A stretch of DNA of 64,000 nucleotides. Source: Vicia villosa (lineage: Eukaryota; Streptophyta; Magnoliopsida; Fabales; Fabaceae). Positions 32,743-44,676 of the stretch are shown piece after piece; position 1 is the stretch's first letter; the number at the start of each line of letters is the position of its first letter. Both the position numbers and the translations under genes were made by a program. The notes beneath the pieces were generated by a model that had not been told where the DNA came from, made no database searches, and saw only the letters and a list, made by a program, of their open reading frames with translations. The DNA lies in NCBI RefSeq assembly GCF_029867415.1, contig NC_081183.1, positions 66,228,336 to 66,292,335 on the forward strand, in the 5' to 3' direction.

Positions 32743-33060
32743 CAAACAAACACATTAGGTCCCACCTATTTCACAAGAACCTCTCAATAACATGGAATGA
32801 AAAACATAGAAAAGAAACCTATAGAGTACTATAGATACGTTGGGTGCTAATACCTTCCCTTCGTATAACCAACCCTCTTACCCAAAGATCTCTCCCCCAC
32901 TTTTAAGGTTATTGCAGCTTTTTTCCTTTTCCTACTTTGGAAACAATAAAAAGTTTTGTCGGAACAAAAGAAAAATCATTTTTTGAGCACTCGAGCCCAA
33001 AGAAGGCATCAGGTGTCTCATCCCGAAAAAAAGATACGATTTTTCCCCGCGACAGAAAAA

Positions 33061-33080
33061 TGGCGACTTCACTAGGGACC
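33061..33080 (+). other. Ogre primer-binding site
   Basis: TGGCGACTTCACTAGGGACC, six bases after the LTR end. It shares TGGCGACT with the E4 and E_B sites, but then differs from their TGGCGACTCTGCTGGGG. Confidence 0.82.
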
Positions 33081-33871
33081 ATCTTTTTATTGTTTCCAAA
33101 GGAAGGGTTAATTCTATTTTCTATATTTTTCATTTCATTTTTTGTTACATGTGTGGTTCTGGTTCTGTTACTTGTGTGGTTCTGTTACAAGTGATACATT
33201 ATGGACAAATCCTAACCCGGATTAAGTACACATAAGAATTAGGTGGAGGGTATAGTCATGTACAAGCGTACGTGAGAATCCTTCCGCTCAGTGGAGGTTC
33301 CTTGTTCGTAATATATGTTTAGCATGTTTCGTAGCGAAGACATTATTACTTTCATTGAACTGTAGAAGCTGAGTTGGCCGTAGAACCCCAACCCATCCTG
33401 GCCTTATTAGGTTGTGGTGCAGAAACTATTCAGGTGAAGACTTGGATTAGTTGTCATGCGGAGAACCACACTCAGACGAGTTTTTCTTGAGAATATTGCT
33501 GGCTCACAAGTTTAATTGTGCAAGCCGGTAATATCCGAAAGAAAAATGTAGACTCTGACGTATCAGTAGAACATGTTGTGCAGGTGATTAACTAGAACTA
33601 TCCCATTTTTGGTTCTCTGACCTCATGCTCGTGACGCTGGACCTTTGAACCTATGTGTACCATGTTTGTTACCATGTTTGTGTACCATGTTTGTAGTACC
33701 ATGTTTGCGTTACCATGTTTGCGCTACCATGTTTTACCATGTTTGAATATGTGGCATCCATGCATCCATGCATTCATACATTCATTAAAAAACCCATCTT
33801 TTTTCCATAAAAACATGATTTTTCCAAAAAAATTTAGAGAATTTTCCTTGCAAACATTATAGGATTAAGTT
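33081..33871 (+). other. Ogre leader between primer-binding site and ORF1
   Basis: Non-coding. At 33655-33750 there are about seven short repeats of TACCATGTTTG, each containing an ATG, just upstream of the ORF1 start. They would act as upstream start codons if the leader were scanned. The rest shows no recognisable element. Confidence 0.65.
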
Positions 33872-35329
33872 ATGGAAGGGGTAAAAAGGTATACCAAAAA
33901 GTACGGTTTCAAAGCGCCTGATGTGGAAAAACTAAGAAAGTTAGCATCTTCTGTACAAGATCCTTCCGATTTTAGGAAAAGTTATGGAAAGCTTTTGCCT
34001 ATCCTGAACACTCATGTTGATGAAGGACTTCTCAAAACTCTGGTTCAGTTCTATGATCCCGTCTACCGATGTTTCACCTTTCCAGACTACCAGTTGGTAC
34101 CGACCTTGGAAGAATATGCCAATCTTTTGGGTATTCCTGTGTCTGACAAAATACCCTTCAATGGTTTGGAAGCCATTCCTAAGTCACACGTCATTGCAGC
34201 AAGTATCCACTTGAAGAAGTCTGAAGTAGAGAGTAATTGGACTACCAAAGGAAACCTCCCGGGTTTAACTTCACACTTCTTAATAAAGAAAGCCTTTGAT
34301 TTCATCGAAACTGGTAGCATGATAGCTTTTGAAGCTATACTAGCCTTGCTCATCTATGGGTTAGTTCTGTTTCCCAGCGTCGACAACTTTGTCGATATCA
34401 ACGCCATAAAAATCTTTTTGAATGGAAATCCTGTTCCGACTTTGCTTGGTGACATGTATTTCTCTGTCCATCATAGGAATCGCCAAGGCGGTGGAATCAT
34501 TGTATGTTGTGCACCTCTGTTGTTCAAATGGATTGTTTCACACTTACATGATATTCATTGGTATACATTGGCTCGCTGTGGTACAGAAACCATTTACAGT
34601 TGCTGAGAATTCGCCAACGTACCCCTCATTGGTACACAAGGAGGAATTAACTACAACCCGGTCCTAGCCCGACGACAACTCGGGTATGCAAATTCAACTA
34701 AACCCATTGGTCCCTCAGTGGAAGGCTACTTCTACCGAGAAGGGGATAATCCTCTAAGGTTGAAAGCAAGAATGGTGAGAGCTTGGTACGACGTCCGATG
34801 GAAAGAAAAAGGTGAGGCAAGAAATTGCATTGCCATGGACGCCTACACCTACTGGGTAAAGAAAAGAGCAAAAGAGTTCCAAATGCCTTATGCTTATGAA
34901 AAACCCATGTTTCCTGCAGTGTCTCAACGACCCAACATTCCCACTATGGAGGAATACCAAGACACTTTGGCTAAGATGAGGGTAGAAAAAGACGCTTGGG
35001 AAGAAAAGTTTCGTAGAACTGATGTGGAAAATAGAAAGTTGAAGAAAAGAGTGAAAGATCACGAAGAAACTCTCTATTATCAAGATGGATGGCTCATGAG
35101 CAAAGATGAGAAGATTCGTCAGAAAGACGCTGCAATCAAGAGGTACATCAAAGAAAGCAAGAAGAATCTCGAAGGCTCAACAAGCAACGCTCCGACTCCT
35201 GATGATTGGAAGAATGTTGTTGACAAACTGAGGACCGAAAAGGCCAAATTGAAAGCTTACTATGGGAAAGAAATCATGAAGCTCAAGCTGCACAATGCAT
35301 TTGGTTCTTCGTCTGATGAAGATGCTTAG
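33872..35329 (+). pseudogene. Ogre ORF1, interrupted by one TGA
   Basis: ORF1 is the extra frame before Gag found in Ogre elements; its function is unknown. It starts at ATG 33872 (MEGVKRYTKKYGFKAPDVEK). The N-terminal half resembles the plant mobile-domain type found in such ORF1s (LVPTLEEYANLLGIPV near residue 75). A TGA at 34604-34606 ends the first part. The same frame continues to 35329 with FYREGDNPLRLKARMVRAWY, then a charged, probably coiled-coil C-terminus (about 34950-35280, rich in Lys and Glu), and ends SSSDEDA. Apart from the single stop, the 1.46-kb frame is intact. Confidence 0.85.
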
Positions 35330-35635
35330 GATTGTTTAGCTTTATACTTATCATTTGCTTTTGTAAGGAGCTACGCTCCAATGTTGTAACATTTCCCATA
35401 TTCAATAAAAGAATAGTTTGTGTTCAAATGTTTGCAAGGAAATAATCTTTAAAATATTTGGAAAAATCATAAATTTCTTTTTGCATACATCATTCTGCAT
35501 ATCGAGTCCGTTGTATAGAGTCTCATCTTTTGGATCTTTCTCCAATAGATCGTCAAGTTATCGCGTCTCAAAGTTTCTCGACCGCGCTCGCAATCAGATC
35601 ATAGATACAATACTCGTTCAAGCAGAAGAAGAGTA
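35330..35635 (+). other. Spacer between ORF1 and Gag
   Basis: 306 bp of AT-rich sequence without a gene. The segment 35500-35600 contains repeated CTCG/TCGC motifs just before the Gag ATG. Confidence 0.6.
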
Positions 35636-38600
35636 ATGGAACACTCTGAACAAGAGAATATTAAGCTCCGTGATACAGTGACCACCCTTCAGGAAAAGTT
35701 GGAAAGTCTCACTACTCTGGTTGACTCCTTAATGGCCACACAGAATCAGCCGCCGCCACCAAACAGTCAAGCAACAGTGACATCTGAAGTCACTACTCCA
35801 GTTTCTACAGTTGCATTCAGCATTCCATCTTTCTCCATGCCAGAAGGTTGGGGCCCGCCTTTCAGCTTTGGTGCAGGTTTTCGCCATAATTTCTCTGGAG
35901 TTCAAACAACCACAACTGAAGCGCCTGCTACACAAGGTTTGGCGTTTATTCCACATTCAGGGGTAACTTTTTCCCAAATCACTATGGCACTTTCTCAACC
36001 CACTATGACGGTTCCGACCCCTACGGTTCACACTGTTCCTTATGATGGCAATGAGATTTTTCATGATCAAGGTGATAGCACAAATCAGCGTAATCTTGTG
36101 GGAGATCTCCAAGAGCAGTTTAACAAGATGCAGCTGGAAGTTAAAGCTATCCGTGGAAAAGATTTGTTTGGAAAGAATGCCCGGGAGCTATGTTTGGTTC
36201 CCAGTGTACAAATACCTGCTAAATTCAAGGTCCCAGACTTTGAGAAGTACAAAGGTAGTTCTTGTCCACAAAGCCATCTTGTGATGTATGCTAGGAAGAT
36301 GTCTACTTATGCAGATAATCATCAGTTGCTTATCCATTACTTTCAAGACAGTTTGACTGGTGCCGCACTGAAGTGGTACACAGGCTTGGATAGCACTAAT
36401 ATTCGAACATTCAATGACCTAGGTGAGGCCTTTGTCCGACAATACAAGTATAACTCGGATATGGCTCCAGACAGAGATCAGCTTTGATCCATGGCTCAGA
36501 AAGACCATGAAGCTTTCAAAGAGTATGCCCAACGATGGAGAGAAACTACTGCTCAGATTAATCCACCGTTAAAAGACAAAGAGATGACAAAGATCTTCTT
36601 GAATACTCTTGGCCCGTTTTATTATGAACGCATGATTGCTAGTGCTCCAAGTGATTTCACCGAAATGGTAAACATGGGGATGCGTCTAGAAGAAGGGGTC
36701 CGAACCGGACGTCTAACTAAAGAAGGTGGGTCTTCAAGCGGAACCAAAAAGTTCGGAAGTGGTTTCCCAAAGAAGAAGGAACAAAGTGTTGACATGGTAT
36801 CCCAAGGGAGGCCAAGAGGAAATGTCAATCGTCAACGACAGGTAGCTGCTATCGCACCAGCCGTTAATACAGCACCGAATCCGGGATTTACCCCGCAGTT
36901 TCAACAACAACAGGCTCAACAGTTTAACAATAATCAGAATCGTGTACAAAGAGCTCCACAGTTTGATCCGATTCCAATGACCTACACAGAATTGTACCCT
37001 GCTTTGATTGAAAGAGTTCTTGTTCAAACTAAAGCACCACCACCCGTACCTGAGAAACTCCCATGGTGGTACAAAGCTGAGGTCTCATGTCCTTATCATC
37101 AAGGAGCACCTGGCCATGATCTTGAGCATTGCATAGCTTTGAAATATGAAGTTCAGAGGTTGGTTAGATCTAATCTCCTCTCTTTCAGAAATTTGAACCC
37201 AAATGTGCAAGCAAATCTGCTGCCCAATCATGGAGGGCATGTTGTAAACATGGTGTATGGATGTCCTGGTCCATACCGAGTCTATAATATCAATTTCTCA
37301 AGAGCAGATTTGGTACAAATGCACGCCACTCTCTGTCGAGGGCAGAATTTTCGCCAGCATCACTACGGTTCCTGTAGCATATGTTGTGTAGATCCTCACG
37401 GATGTTCGATTGTGAGAAGAGATCTCCAAGTTCTGTTGGATAATGGTACTATTCAGATCTACATAAATAGGAATGAAGATGAAGTTAACATGATAGGATG
37501 TTATCCGCATGAGCTTTTAGTCTCAGATATCAACTCGGAAATGCCTAAAATTAACGTCATCGTTCCTCATTTCAACATGCCTGAGCGCATAGAAGTTACC
37601 TACATCAAGCCAAAGGTTCCTATTGCTCCTTTGATCATTTGTCTACCTGGACCTGTTCCCTATGACTCTGACAAGGCAGTTCCATACAACTACAATGCTA
37701 CAATGATAAAGAATGGACAAGAAGTTCCTCTACCTACTCTTTCATCTGTCGTGAATATCGCCGATGTGAGTCGCGTAACAAGAAGTGGACGTGTGTATAC
37801 TCCACTACCTCCGAAGCAGCCTGTTGCTCCTGCTACCGGACAAAATCCTATCAATACACCGGTAGGGAATCTTGTGGAAACTCCTATCAGTAATACAAAC
37901 ACTGATGTTGGTCAATCCAGTGGAACCAATGTCAATCCCGACTTTGATGAAATTTTGAAGCTTATCAAAAGAAGTGAATACAAGATTGTGGATCAGCTTA
38001 TGCAGACTCCTTCAAAAATCTCAATACTTTCATTGCTGTTGAATTCAGAAGCCCACAGGGAAGCCCTGATGAGAGTTTTGGATCAGGCTTTTGTAGATCA
38101 TGATGTGACTGTTGACCATTTTGATGGGATAATAGCCAACATAACTGCTTGCAACAATTTAAGCTTCTGTGATGAAGAACTCCCCGAGGAGGGTAAAAAT
38201 CACAATCTTGCTTTGCACGTTTCTATGAACTGTCAGTCAGACTCTTTGTCCAATGTGTTGGTATACACCGGATCTTCCTTGAATGTGATGCCAAAGACGA
38301 CTCTTGCTCGCTTGTCTTACCAAGGAATGCCTATGAAGTTCAGTGGTGTAGTTGTCAAAGCATTTGATGGATCGCGAAAATCTGTTATCGGCGAAGTCAA
38401 CCTTCCCATGACAATTGGTCCACATACATTTCAAATCACCTTCCAGGTCATGGACATTCAAGCTGCTTATAGATGTCTGTTAGGACGACCATGGATCCAT
38501 GAAGCAGGGGCAGTAACTTCTACGCTCCATCAAAAGTTAAAATTTGTAACAAATGGAAAATTGGTAACGATAAGTGGAGAACAAGCCTTAATGGTGAGTC

Positions 38601-39652
38601 ATTTATCCAATTTCTCTTTCATTGGTGCTGATGATGTGGAAGGAACTCAGTTCCAAGGTCTCTCTTTAGAAGACGAATCTTCCGAGAAGAAAGCATCAAT
38701 CTCTTCTTACAAAGAGGCGGTAAAAGTAGTGAAAGATGGAACTACCACTGGCTGGGGGCAAGTTGTGATCCCTACCAAGAATGAAACCAGAGCAGGACTC
38801 GGATGTTCACCAATGTTCTCAAACTGCACCAAGAAGGATGAAACCCTTCGTTCGATCAAAGAAACATTCATTAGTGGAGGATTCCTTAACCCAATTCCTC
38901 AAGAGGTTAATGTCCTTATCGAAGAATGCATCGAAGAAGGTCTCTCCGATACTGAAGAAGAATGGAAATGTTATCTCAATGACTCAGGATACATATCTCA
39001 GGAAGAACCATATCCTCCTTCAGAGAAATCCAAAGGCAAAGAAACTGAGCCTGTTCCTGCAGAAATCTGGGACACCTTGGGACAACCAAGTGGAAAATAT
39101 GATTATATGGTGAAATACACTGCACCTGAAAGTTCAAAGATTGCGATTAAAGATATTCAACCAACTAGATGGGGAGATTCCTTTGAATATAATAGTCAAC
39201 CAGGAGAGGCTTATCAGCCCTGTCAATTTTCTCAGCAGCCTGAAATTACTGAAGATTTCGGATTCAACGCATCTACCAAGATTGATAACCCTGAAGATGG
39301 TTATTATCACATAAATGCCATTTTTGAAGATGAAGGGGAAGATGGTCCCTCAGTTGACTCGGAAAGTGTCTCTGACAATGAGTCTCTTCATCCTGAAGAC
39401 TGGGAAATACATCCTGAAAATTCTGAAGATTGTGACTCGTCTTATGCTCTTCAAGAAGTAGAAGAAGACCGTTTCAACTCTACAAAGAACAAGGTTGACA
39501 AACCAGGACCTTCAAATCCTGCTCGACCAGCGGCCAATGTCAATATTGAAGATAATTCTGAGGAGAATTTTCCTGAATACATAATACACAGAGGAGTTCG
39601 TTGCTACTGGAAAGCTGTCGACGTTCCGAATGTTGTTCGCCGCTCAAAGTAA
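35636..39652 (+). pseudogene. Ogre Gag-protease, one TGA and a lost catalytic Asp
   Basis: Starts at ATG 35636. A coiled coil (LRDTVTTLQEKLESLTTLVD) leads into the capsid: FKVPDFEKYKGSSCPQSHLV, LKWYTGLDSTNIRTFNDLGE and FVRQYKYN. A TGA at 36485-36487 interrupts, and the same frame runs on from 36488 to 39652 with FKEYAQRWRE and the Ogre-type zinc motif CPYHQGAPGHDLEHC (C-X2-H-X5-H-X4-C, near 37090). The protease (38240-38530) has LVYTGSSLNVMPK where the family has D before TGSS, so the catalytic Asp is Tyr, followed by CLLGRPWIHEAGAVTSTLH. An acidic tail ends the frame. The product could still make Gag pieces but no active protease. Confidence 0.9.
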
Positions 39653-39985
39653 TCACCTCGCTGTTATTTTGACCTCCTGCCTGGCCCAAAGCAGAGAGAT
39701 GTTTTATAGGGCTTTGCTTTTAAATGTTCCGCCCAAATAACTTTGTGTATAGGGCTTTGTTTTAAAAGTTTCCCTCTTTGTCCTGCCCAAGACAAATGAG
39801 TTTGTGTTTAGGGCTTTGTTTCAAAGATGAATCATAAATAAAGTGTCATTTTGAATTCCCTACATTATATGTTTTATTTTTGCTTTTTTCTGGAAATGGT
39901 AATCCTAAAAAACCAAAATAAAAAAAAAACCAAAAAACTTTTTCAAAAAAAAATCTGCATACACTCTCGCATTCATAAATTTTCT
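39653..39985 (+). other. Gag-pro to pol spacer with deletion breakpoint
   Basis: Three variants of AGGGCTTTG(C/T)TTT at about 39709, 39752 and 39812, then A-rich sequence (39900-39955). Ogre elements are known to carry an intron between gag-pro and the RT domain, and this stretch is in that position. The coding sequence resumes at about 39986 only after the RT catalytic motif, so one end of the RT deletion lies at or near 39970-39990. Confidence 0.6.
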
Positions 39986-41290
39986 GAAACAAAAGAAGAA
40001 CATATTGAATACCTTTTGAAGTTGTTTCAACGATTAAGGAAATATCAGCTTCGCTTGAATCCTAACAAATGTACTTTTGGGGTTAGATCTGGAAAACTTT
40101 TGGGTTTCATTGTCAGCCAAAGAGGTATTGAAGTAGATCCCGACAAAGTCAGAGCTATTCAAGAGATGCCTGCACCAAAAACTGAAAAGCAAGTAAGAGG
40201 ATTTCTCGGACGATTGAACTATATCTCCAGATTTATCTCTCAAATGACTGCTACTTGTGGGCCAATTTTCAAGCTTCTCCGCAAAGATCAAGGGGTTGTA
40301 TGGACTGAAGATTGCCAGAAAGCGTTCGACAGTATCAAGGAATACCTGTTAGAACCACCAATATTGATTCCTCCAGTTGAAGGAAGACCACTAATCATGT
40401 ACCTTACCGTGTTGGAAGAATCCATGGGCTGTATGCTTGGACAACAAGATGAAACCGGTAAGAAGGAGCATGCCATCTATTACTTGAGTAAGAAATTCAC
40501 AGACTGTGAGTCTCGTTACTCCATGCTCGAAAAAACGTGTTGTGCTTTGGCTTGGGCTTCAAAACGTCTCCGCCAATACATGATCAACAATACTACTTGG
40601 TTAATCTCCAAAATGGATCCGATCAAGTATGTCTTTGAAAAGCCTGCATTAACAGGAAGGATTGCCCGATGGCAAATGCTGTTATCTGAGTATGACATTG
40701 AGTACCGTGCCCAAAAAGCAGTCAAAGGAAGCATTCTCGCCGATCATTTGGCGCATCAACCAATTAATGAATATCAATCTCTCAAGTTTGACTTTCCTGA
40801 TGAAGATGTCTTGTACTTGAACATGAAAGATTGTGACGAACCGTTACCTGAAGAAGGTCCTGATCCTGGATCAAGATGGGGCCTAATTTTTGATGGAGCA
40901 GTAAACGCTTTTGGCAATGGAATTGGGGCAATCATCATCACTCCCAAGGGTACTCATATCCCGTTCTCCGCCAGATTACTATTTGATTGCACCAACAACA
41001 TCGCAGAATACGAAGCTTGTATCATGGGTCTCGAAGAAGCCATTGACTTAAGGATCAAGATCCTAGACATATATGGAGATTCAGCCCTCGTGATCAACCA
41101 AATCAAAGACAAGTGGGAAACTTACCACCCTGGCTTGATTCCTTACAGAGATTATGCAAGACGTCTATCGACTTTCTTCAACAAGGTTGAATTGCATCAT
41201 ATACCTCGAGATCAGAATCGAATGGCAGACGCCTTGGCTACTCTATCTTCCATGTTCAAAGTCAATCATTGGAACGATATGCCTACAGTC
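39986..41290 (+). pseudogene. Ogre RT thumb and two RNase H domains (RT palm missing)
   Basis: Coding similarity starts with KEEHIEYLLKLFQRLRKYQL and NPNKCTFGVRSGKLLGF, the segment just after the Y-x-D-D motif. Fingers and palm, with all three catalytic aspartates, are absent. The connection (EKQVRGFLGRLNYISRFI) and a degenerate first RNase H (VLEESMGCMLGQQ, EKTCCALAWASKRLRQYM) follow. Next comes the additional RNase H typical of the Tat lineage, with LIFDGAVN, NIAEYEACIMG, DIYGDSALVINQ and RDQNRMADALA, which retains its acidic residues. The frame itself is open from 39851 to 41767. An upstream Met at 39851 lies in non-coding spacer and is not a real start. Confidence 0.9.
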
Positions 41291-42603
41291 AGAATTACGC
41301 GCCTTGAAAGGCCCGCCTATGTGTTTGCAACTGAAGCCGTCATCGATGATAAACCGTGGTTCCACGACATCAAACGCTTCCTTCAAACTCAAGAGCACCC
41401 ACTTGGGGCATCAAACAAAGATAAGAAAACTCTAAGGAGACTTTCTGGCAGTTTCTTCCTGAACGGAGATGTGCTATACAAAAGAAATTTTGACATGGTT
41501 TTGCTCAGATGCGTGGATAGACACGAAGCAGACATGTTAATGCATGAAGTGCATGAAGGGTCCTTTGGAACTCATTCAAACGGGCATGCGATGTCCAAGA
41601 AAATCTTAAGAGCAGGATACTATTGGTTGACAATGGAATCAGATTGTTATAAACATGTGAAAAGATGTCACAAGTGCCAGATCTACGCTGATAAGATCCA
41701 TGTGCCACCGACTCTACTCAACGTTCTCTCATCTCCATGGCCTTTTCCATGTGGGGTATCGACATGATTGGAATGATCGAACCGAAAGCTTCAAATGGTC
41801 ATCGTTTCATCTTGGTAGTTATTGATTACTTCACCAAATGGGTCGAAGCAGTGTCTTACGCCAATGTTACAAGACAAGTGGTTGTGAGGTTTATCAAGAA
41901 TAACATCATTTGCCGATATGGTGTTCCCAGCAAGATCATTACTGATAATGGTTCAAACTTGAATAACAAAATGATGAAAGAACTGTATGAGGAATTCAAG
42001 ATTGAGCATCATAACTCTTCTCCTTACCGACCAAAAATGAACGGCGCCGTTGAAGCTGCCAACAAGAATATTAAGAAGATCGTCCAGAAAATGGTCGTCA
42101 CTTACAAAGACTGGCACGAAATGCTGCCATTTGCTTTACATGGGTACCGTACTTCAGTGCGTACTTCAACAGGGGCAACTCCTTTTTCTCTAGTATACGG
42201 CATGGAAGCCGTGGTCCCCGTAGAAGTTGAAATCCCATCAATGAGAGTCCTCATGGAGACTAAGTTATCAAAAGCTGAATGATGTCAAAACAGATATGAT
42301 CAGTTGAACTTAATCGAAGAAAAACGTATGACTGCTCTATGCCATGGACAGTTATACCAAGCAAGGATGAAACAAGCCTTCAACAAAAAGGTTCGACCTC
42401 GTGAATTTCAAGAAGGCGACCTCGTGCTTAAAAAGATCTTGTCTTTTCAACCAGATTCTAGGGGCAAATGGTCCCCTAATTACGAAGGCCCGTATGTTAT
42501 CAAAAGAACATTTTCTGGTGGCGCCATGACTCTTGCAACCATGGATGGTGATGAACTCCCACATCCTGTGAATGCTGATGCAGTCAAGAAATACTTTGTC
42601 TAA
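41291..42603 (+). pseudogene. Ogre integrase, one frameshift and one stop
   Basis: Zinc-binding part: HEVHEGSFGTHSNG then CHKCQ (HHCC), ending near 41740. A one-base deletion in the T/C run at about 41740-41750 shifts the frame. The core continues from 41737 in the other frame with GIDMIG (Asp9), ITDNGSNL (Asp70) and NGAVEAANK (Glu106), and 35 residues separate the last two. A TGA at 42280-42282 interrupts, and the same frame continues through FQEGDLVLKKILSF and KWSPNYEGPYVIKR to the TAA at 42601. There is no chromodomain, as expected for Tat/Ogre. All catalytic residues are retained. Confidence 0.92.
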
Positions 42604-44660
42604 AAAAGAACAAAAGAACAGCTCGGTAAGTCGAAAACCCGCAAAGGGCGACTTAGGCAAAAATGAGCGTCTCGGTGGACTGAAAACCTGAAAGGGCGGT
42701 CCAGGCAAAAATTAGAGACAATAAACAGAAAAATTCATCCTGGTAGATTGAAAACCTGAAAAGGCAATCTAGGCAAAAATTAAGGATTTATGACAAAGTA
42801 ACTGCATCAGTCCGTACTTCGTCACCTGAAAAGTCTTTTTCATCAAAGGATCTTCGATCAAATCATCGCCAATCTAAAGCGACAAGCACAGTTGGAACTC
42901 AAAGTTGTTAGGGGGAATAGTGATTATTGCTTTCAATGTAGCCTTTTCCGCATAATTACCATTTCCAACTTTTGTAAATACTCTATGGAATCACGCCTTT
43001 AGCTGATTACCATCCTATTAAATAAATTTGAGCCTTGTGCCCATTTGTTTGCAATCTCTAATTTCTTTTAGCTTGCAAAATGACGCTTTAACTGTGTTAT
43101 TCACTTTTGAAAGAAAAAAAAGAAAAAAAGAAGTTTTAAATGAATTTACTTTTCTTTTTCAAAATAAAAGCGAAACTTTCCTTTGAGTTGTGAACAACAG
43201 AAGGAACATCAACAGCTATCTCCATAGGATGAATCAAAGATTATGATAGGAAAAGCTCTTCTATCCCCAGTGAAGAAGCTCTTCTATCCCCAGTGAAGAA
43301 GGTCTTTTATCCCCAGTGACGAAGATTTTCCATCTCCAGTGAAGAGATTCTTCCATCTCAATAAGAAAAGATGCTTATCATCCCCAGAGAAGATTAAAGC
43401 ACGCAACACCATTCATCACCTGTGTTATCTACACCGTGTTGAAGCACATTTGCCAAGTATCTGGTTGTATTGCGACGTCGGTCCCTCTCCAGTATACTTC
43501 TTTGTCTGTCAGTATTGTTAGCATGCATGCGACATTCATGACATTCATCATTCATACATATTTGCATCATTTATGCATCATTGCATTTTTCAAATGTCTG
43601 CCTAAAATCACTTGTTCAGGATATATCTATCCCAAAAAAAGAGAAAAAGCAAAAAGAAAAAAAAAAGAAAAAAAAAAGAAAAAAAAGAAACAGGTACGGC
43701 CGTGTCATCTCTCCAGTAGGTTGTCACCCATAAGCAGAAAGAACATCTTCTTTCTCCAGTTCCCCACTGAGATCATTCCTCGTGGAAGAAGGTTGCTTTA
43801 GTTTTCTCCTCTCAAAACGAAGGAGAAAATCCCCAGTCGAGTTCATTCCTCATTGGGTACAAAGTCTTGTTTGACTGTTTCTTTCCAATTCATTCTTGGT
43901 TAGAACCTTGTCTTTACCAGAGATTCAAATTCCGATTCTCCAAATAGAGTCGTGAAAAACAGACAAATAGCAATAGCCTCATCATCTGAGCAGCTTATGT
44001 CTCTTTCAAAAGATTTTTCCTCTCAAGGAAATCAATCATGAAGACCATTTGACAATCAGGGCCTTATTACTGTTCACAAGGCTGAATAACCAGTAATTTC
44101 CCTAGCTAAGTCTCCAGAATCATTTTATCACTTGGCTGATAATTGATCATGTCTTCAAAACCGCTATCACGAGGCTGGTAGTCGGTAACCTTTTGTTCTG
44201 GTTATATTATTTAAACATGTCTGTCACCATGCTGATAGTCGGTAATATTAACCAAGCCTTTGAAACTCTTTTTACCATGTCAAGTCTATCACCATGCTGA
44301 TAGTCGATAATATAGTTTCATACCTTTCACCTTCGCATTATTAAACAAGTCTATCCCCATGCTGATAGTCGATAATGTCGATAGGTAAGCTTTTCTTACA
44401 AAGCTATCATTCCCCGGTGAAGCATACACTTGCTTTCCCGAAAAGGAAAAAACGAATCCTCTTCCTAAAACGGATTGAGGAATCCTTCCCGATCTCTTGT
44501 CCCCAGTGGAGTCAGTTCTTGATATCCCCTCGGTAAAGATATCCTTGCATCATTCGCAATTTTGGTATCTTAGGTCCAAAATTCGCGTCTTCTGATATTT
44601 AAGTCTCTTCCACCCTATCAAAACGAGGATTTTCAATCTTCATGTCTCAGGTTGAAGAAA
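42604..44660 (+). other. Ogre 3' untranslated region with short repeats
   Basis: Three units of about 70 bp with GTCGAAAACC..GCAAAGGGCGACTTAGGCAAAAAT-like sequence (42622-42785), five copies of TCCCCAGTGAAGA (43262-43345), an A/G-rich run (43636-43690), and four copies of CACCATGCTGATAGTCG-like units (44165-44375). No gene. It corresponds to the repeat-rich 3' zone that in E4 and E_B is filled by larger arrays. Confidence 0.75.
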
Positions 44661-44676
44661 CTTAAATAGGGGCATC
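44661..44676 (+). other. Ogre polypurine tract
   Basis: CTTAAATAGGGGCATC directly before the 3' LTR, identical to the E4 tract. Confidence 0.9.

Larger units (their letters stand above)
28265..33054 (+). repeat. Ogre 5' LTR
   Basis: Starts TGTCATACCCC and ends CCCCGCGACA. TATA box CTATAAATAG at 29851-29860. Downstream contents in order: tRNA-like module (30801-30895), TTGTTCATA repeats (31690-31790), two units with CCTCCTCTTGGGCTTACAAT (31950-32060), CACAAGGCTGGCT repeats of about 55 bp (32205-32390), and two copies of the two-hairpin motif (32552-32625, 32671-32742). Open frames inside it are not conserved beyond LTR identity and show no domain. Confidence 0.95.
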
